Source: Bdellovibrionales bacterium (lineage in GTDB: Bacteria > Bdellovibrionota > UBA1018). From it: 7,396 nt of DNA. Positions 5,632 through 7,396 of the stretch are shown piece by piece. The notes below the pieces were generated by a model. The model was given only the letters and a program-made list of their open reading frames with translations, made no database searches and was not told the origin of the DNA. The stretch is from positions 1 to 7,396 of the forward strand of contig JAGWZD010000102.1 in assembly GCA_018968995.1 (NCBI GenBank). Direction: 5' to 3'. Within the stretch, counting starts at the first letter, position 1; the number at the start of each line of letters is the position of its first letter. The position numbers and the translations under genes are program-made.

Positions 5632-7396
5632 TTAAGGGCTGCTGGCTGCTCCAGCCAGTGTTTTCGCTAAAACTTTCTCCGCCAGTGGAATGGTCAGACG
5701 ATTGACGATGTCTCGAGTCTGTCGAATCCGGACAGGATCTTGGCCTGCCATGGCTTGCGCGAGATCTTTTACTGCAGATCGAATCGCACCTGCCTGCTCA
5801 GCTCCCACCAGCTCATCAGCATCAGCCAAGTTTTTCTCTGTCGCCCTTAAGATTGGCTCGGCTTCATTGCGAGCATCCACCAATCTTTTAAAGGCCTTAT
5901 CGTCATCACGATTCTCTAGGCCTGCACTCAGCATCTGCTCCACCTGATCCTCCGTCAGTCCAAAGCTCGGCCGAACCTCGATACTTTGAATCTGATTGGT
6001 TTCCACGTCACGCGCACTCACTTGAAGGATGCCGTCTGCATCGACCAAAAATGAAACCTCAATTCTTGGAATTCCAGCGGGAGCAGGACGAATTCCTTTG
6101 AGCTTAAAGCGTGCAAGAGAGCGATTTAAAGCGACTTGGTCTCGCTCCCCTTGAAACACATGGATATCGACCCCCGTCTGACGATCCGCAAAGGTCGTGA
6201 AAGTTTCGCGAGATACAGCGGGCACCTTAGTGTTTCGTGGAATGAGTACGCTCATCAGCCCACCATAGGTCTCAATTCCAAGAGACAGCGGGACGACATC
6301 CAAAAGCAGCAAATCCGTTGTATTTCCAGCGAGAATATCTGCTTGTATCGCTGCTCCTAGAGCCACCACCTCATCGGGATGAACCGAAGTGTTGGGCTTT
6401 CGTCCAAAAATTTCCTCGGCCACCTTCTGAACAATCGGAAGACGGGTCGGGCCACCAACCATCACAAGCTCTACAATCTCTTCTTTTGAGACGCCTGCAT
6501 CCCGTAAGGCCTGTTCGCAGCTCTGGCGAGTTTGTTCTAAGATCGGTCGGCAGATTCGATCAAAAGCTTCAGTCGTCAATCGCTTTCGATGGGTTACTCC
6601 CTGGAGCCGGACTTCCATGAACTCTGCCGCACTACTAGCTCCGAGCGCCTTTTTGGTTCTTTCGGCTACCTCCAGTAGAGCAGCGCGTTCCTCAGGAGAG
6701 AGACTAGACATCTCCGCGATACCCGCAAGAAACCACTGGGCAATAGCTTGGTCCAGGTCATCGCCACCCAACTGTGTGTTCCCGTGCGTCGAGAGAACTT
6801 CAAAAACGCCGTCCTCCAGACGAAGGATCGAAATATCAAAAGTACCTCCGCCAATGTCATAGACGGCAATGACTCCACGTTTCTTCTTATCCACTCCGTA
6901 AGCCAAAGATGCGGCAGTGGGCTCGTTGATAATACGAAGAACATCTAACCCCGCTAAGCGACCTGCCGTTCGAGTGGCCTGCCGTTGAGCATCATTAAAA
7001 TAGGCGGGCACAGTGATCACTGCCTTACGCACCGGAGTTCCCAGAGCAGCCTCAGCCGAGAGGCGAAGTTCGCGCAAAATCATGGCCGAAATCTCAATGG
7101 CGGTAAAAACACAATACCCCAATCGAATGCGCGGCAATCCTGAAGGATCCCCCTCGGGAGGAGGAGCGATCTCGAACGGAATTTCAGCCGATCGCTTTAA
7201 AACTTCCTCGTAGCTTCGGCCCAATAAACGCTTCACGGAAAAAGCTGTGTGCCGGGCGGCGCTAATCAAATGCTTACGAGCTTCATATCCTAAGATCGGC
7301 TCTGCCCCTTCGGATGCCACTGCCACAACGGAGGGTAGCAACCGCTTTCCCTCACGAGAAGGCAGCACTTCAGGAACTCCGTTACGCACAACTGCC
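5632..7396 (-). CDS. hscA: Fe-S assembly chaperone HscA (Hsp70 family), 5' end outside window
   Basis: 587 residues are visible; about 30 N-terminal residues, including the GIDLGTTNS phosphate loop, lie beyond the right edge. The GTG at 7389 is not the start: the frame continues upstream and the block before GVPEVLP belongs to the conserved fold. Numbered from 7389, the nucleotide-binding domain (to about 362) contains [13 protein letters not shown] (127-139), [12 protein letters not shown] (154-165), the Hsp70 signature [14 protein letters not shown] (176-189) and [12 protein letters not shown] (309-320). The interdomain linker is [11 protein letters not shown] (361-371), followed by the substrate-binding domain ([25 protein letters not shown]) and helical lid to 585. 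[18 protein letters not shown] and [10 protein letters not shown] resemble HscA more than DnaK, and the ferredoxin gene downstream supports this. HscA works with HscB to aid cluster transfer from IscU using ATP. Upstream iscS/iscU/hscB are expected but not visible. Confidence 0.92.
   Translation of the reverse strand, partial: AVVRNGVPEVLPSREGKRLLPSVVAVASEGAEPILGYEARKHLISAARHTAFSVKRLLGRSYEEVLKRSAEIPFEIAPPPEGDPSGLPRIRLGYCVFTAIEISAMILRELRLSAEAALGTPVRKAVITVPAYFNDAQRQATRTAGRLAGLDVLRIINEPTAASLAYGVDKKKRGVIAVYDIGGGTFDISILRLEDGVFEVLSTHGNTQLGGDDLDQAIAQWFLAGIAEMSSLSPEERAALLEVAERTKKALGASSAAEFMEVRLQGVTHRKRLTTEAFDRICRPILEQTRQSCEQALRDAGVSKEEIVELVMVGGPTRLPIVQKVAEEIFGRKPNTSVHPDEVVALGAAIQADILAGNTTDLLLLDVVPLSLGIETYGGLMSVLIPRNTKVPAVSRETFTTFADRQTGVDIHVFQGERDQVALNRSLARFKLKGIRPAPAGIPRIEVSFLVDADGILQVSARDVETNQIQSIEVRPSFGLTEDQVEQMLSAGLENRDDDKAFKRLVDARNEAEPILRATEKNLADADELVGAEQAGAIRSAVKDLAQAMAGQDPVRIRQTRDIVNRLTIPLAEKVLAKTLAGAASSP

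Overview
The window is 7.4 kb of gene-dense bacterial chromosome with moderate GC content. It holds eight protein genes and almost no intergenic DNA. The cluster hscA - fdx - fdx-like on the minus strand is the distal part of an ISC iron-sulfur assembly operon, as found in Proteobacteria and relatives. Together with an Opp/Dpp-type peptide transporter carrying an unlipidated, signal-peptide-bearing binding protein, this points to a Gram-negative bacterium. Bdellovibrionota or a related deltaproteobacterial-type lineage is my guess from the general look of the proteins; it is not proven by the sequence.

Left block, plus strand (1-3290): four genes run head to tail. They are the 3' part of a GHMP-superfamily sugar kinase, a DUF429-like predicted RNase H-fold protein, and two ABC-transporter permeases (OppB-like, then OppC-like). 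Consecutive genes overlap by 8, 4 and 4 nt, which suggests one operon with translational coupling.

Right block, minus strand (7396 down to 3295): hscA (5' end outside the window), a 97-aa [2Fe-2S] ferredoxin, a longer and divergent second [2Fe-2S] ferredoxin, and a family-5 periplasmic solute-binding protein (OppA-like). Gaps are 35, 8 and 17 nt, so they may be co-transcribed. HscA and Fdx would serve Fe-S cluster assembly with IscS, IscU and HscB, which should be encoded beyond the right edge.

The two blocks converge: the oppC-like and oppA-like stop codons are 4 nt apart and no terminator is visible. OppA, OppB and OppC are probably parts of one importer even though they lie on opposite strands. 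No ATPase gene (oppD/oppF) is present. I see no mobile element, CRISPR array, RNA gene, long repeat or clearly novel system. The points worth a second look are the tandem unequal ferredoxins, the split Opp locus fused to an ISC operon, and the altered acidic residues of the DUF429-like protein.
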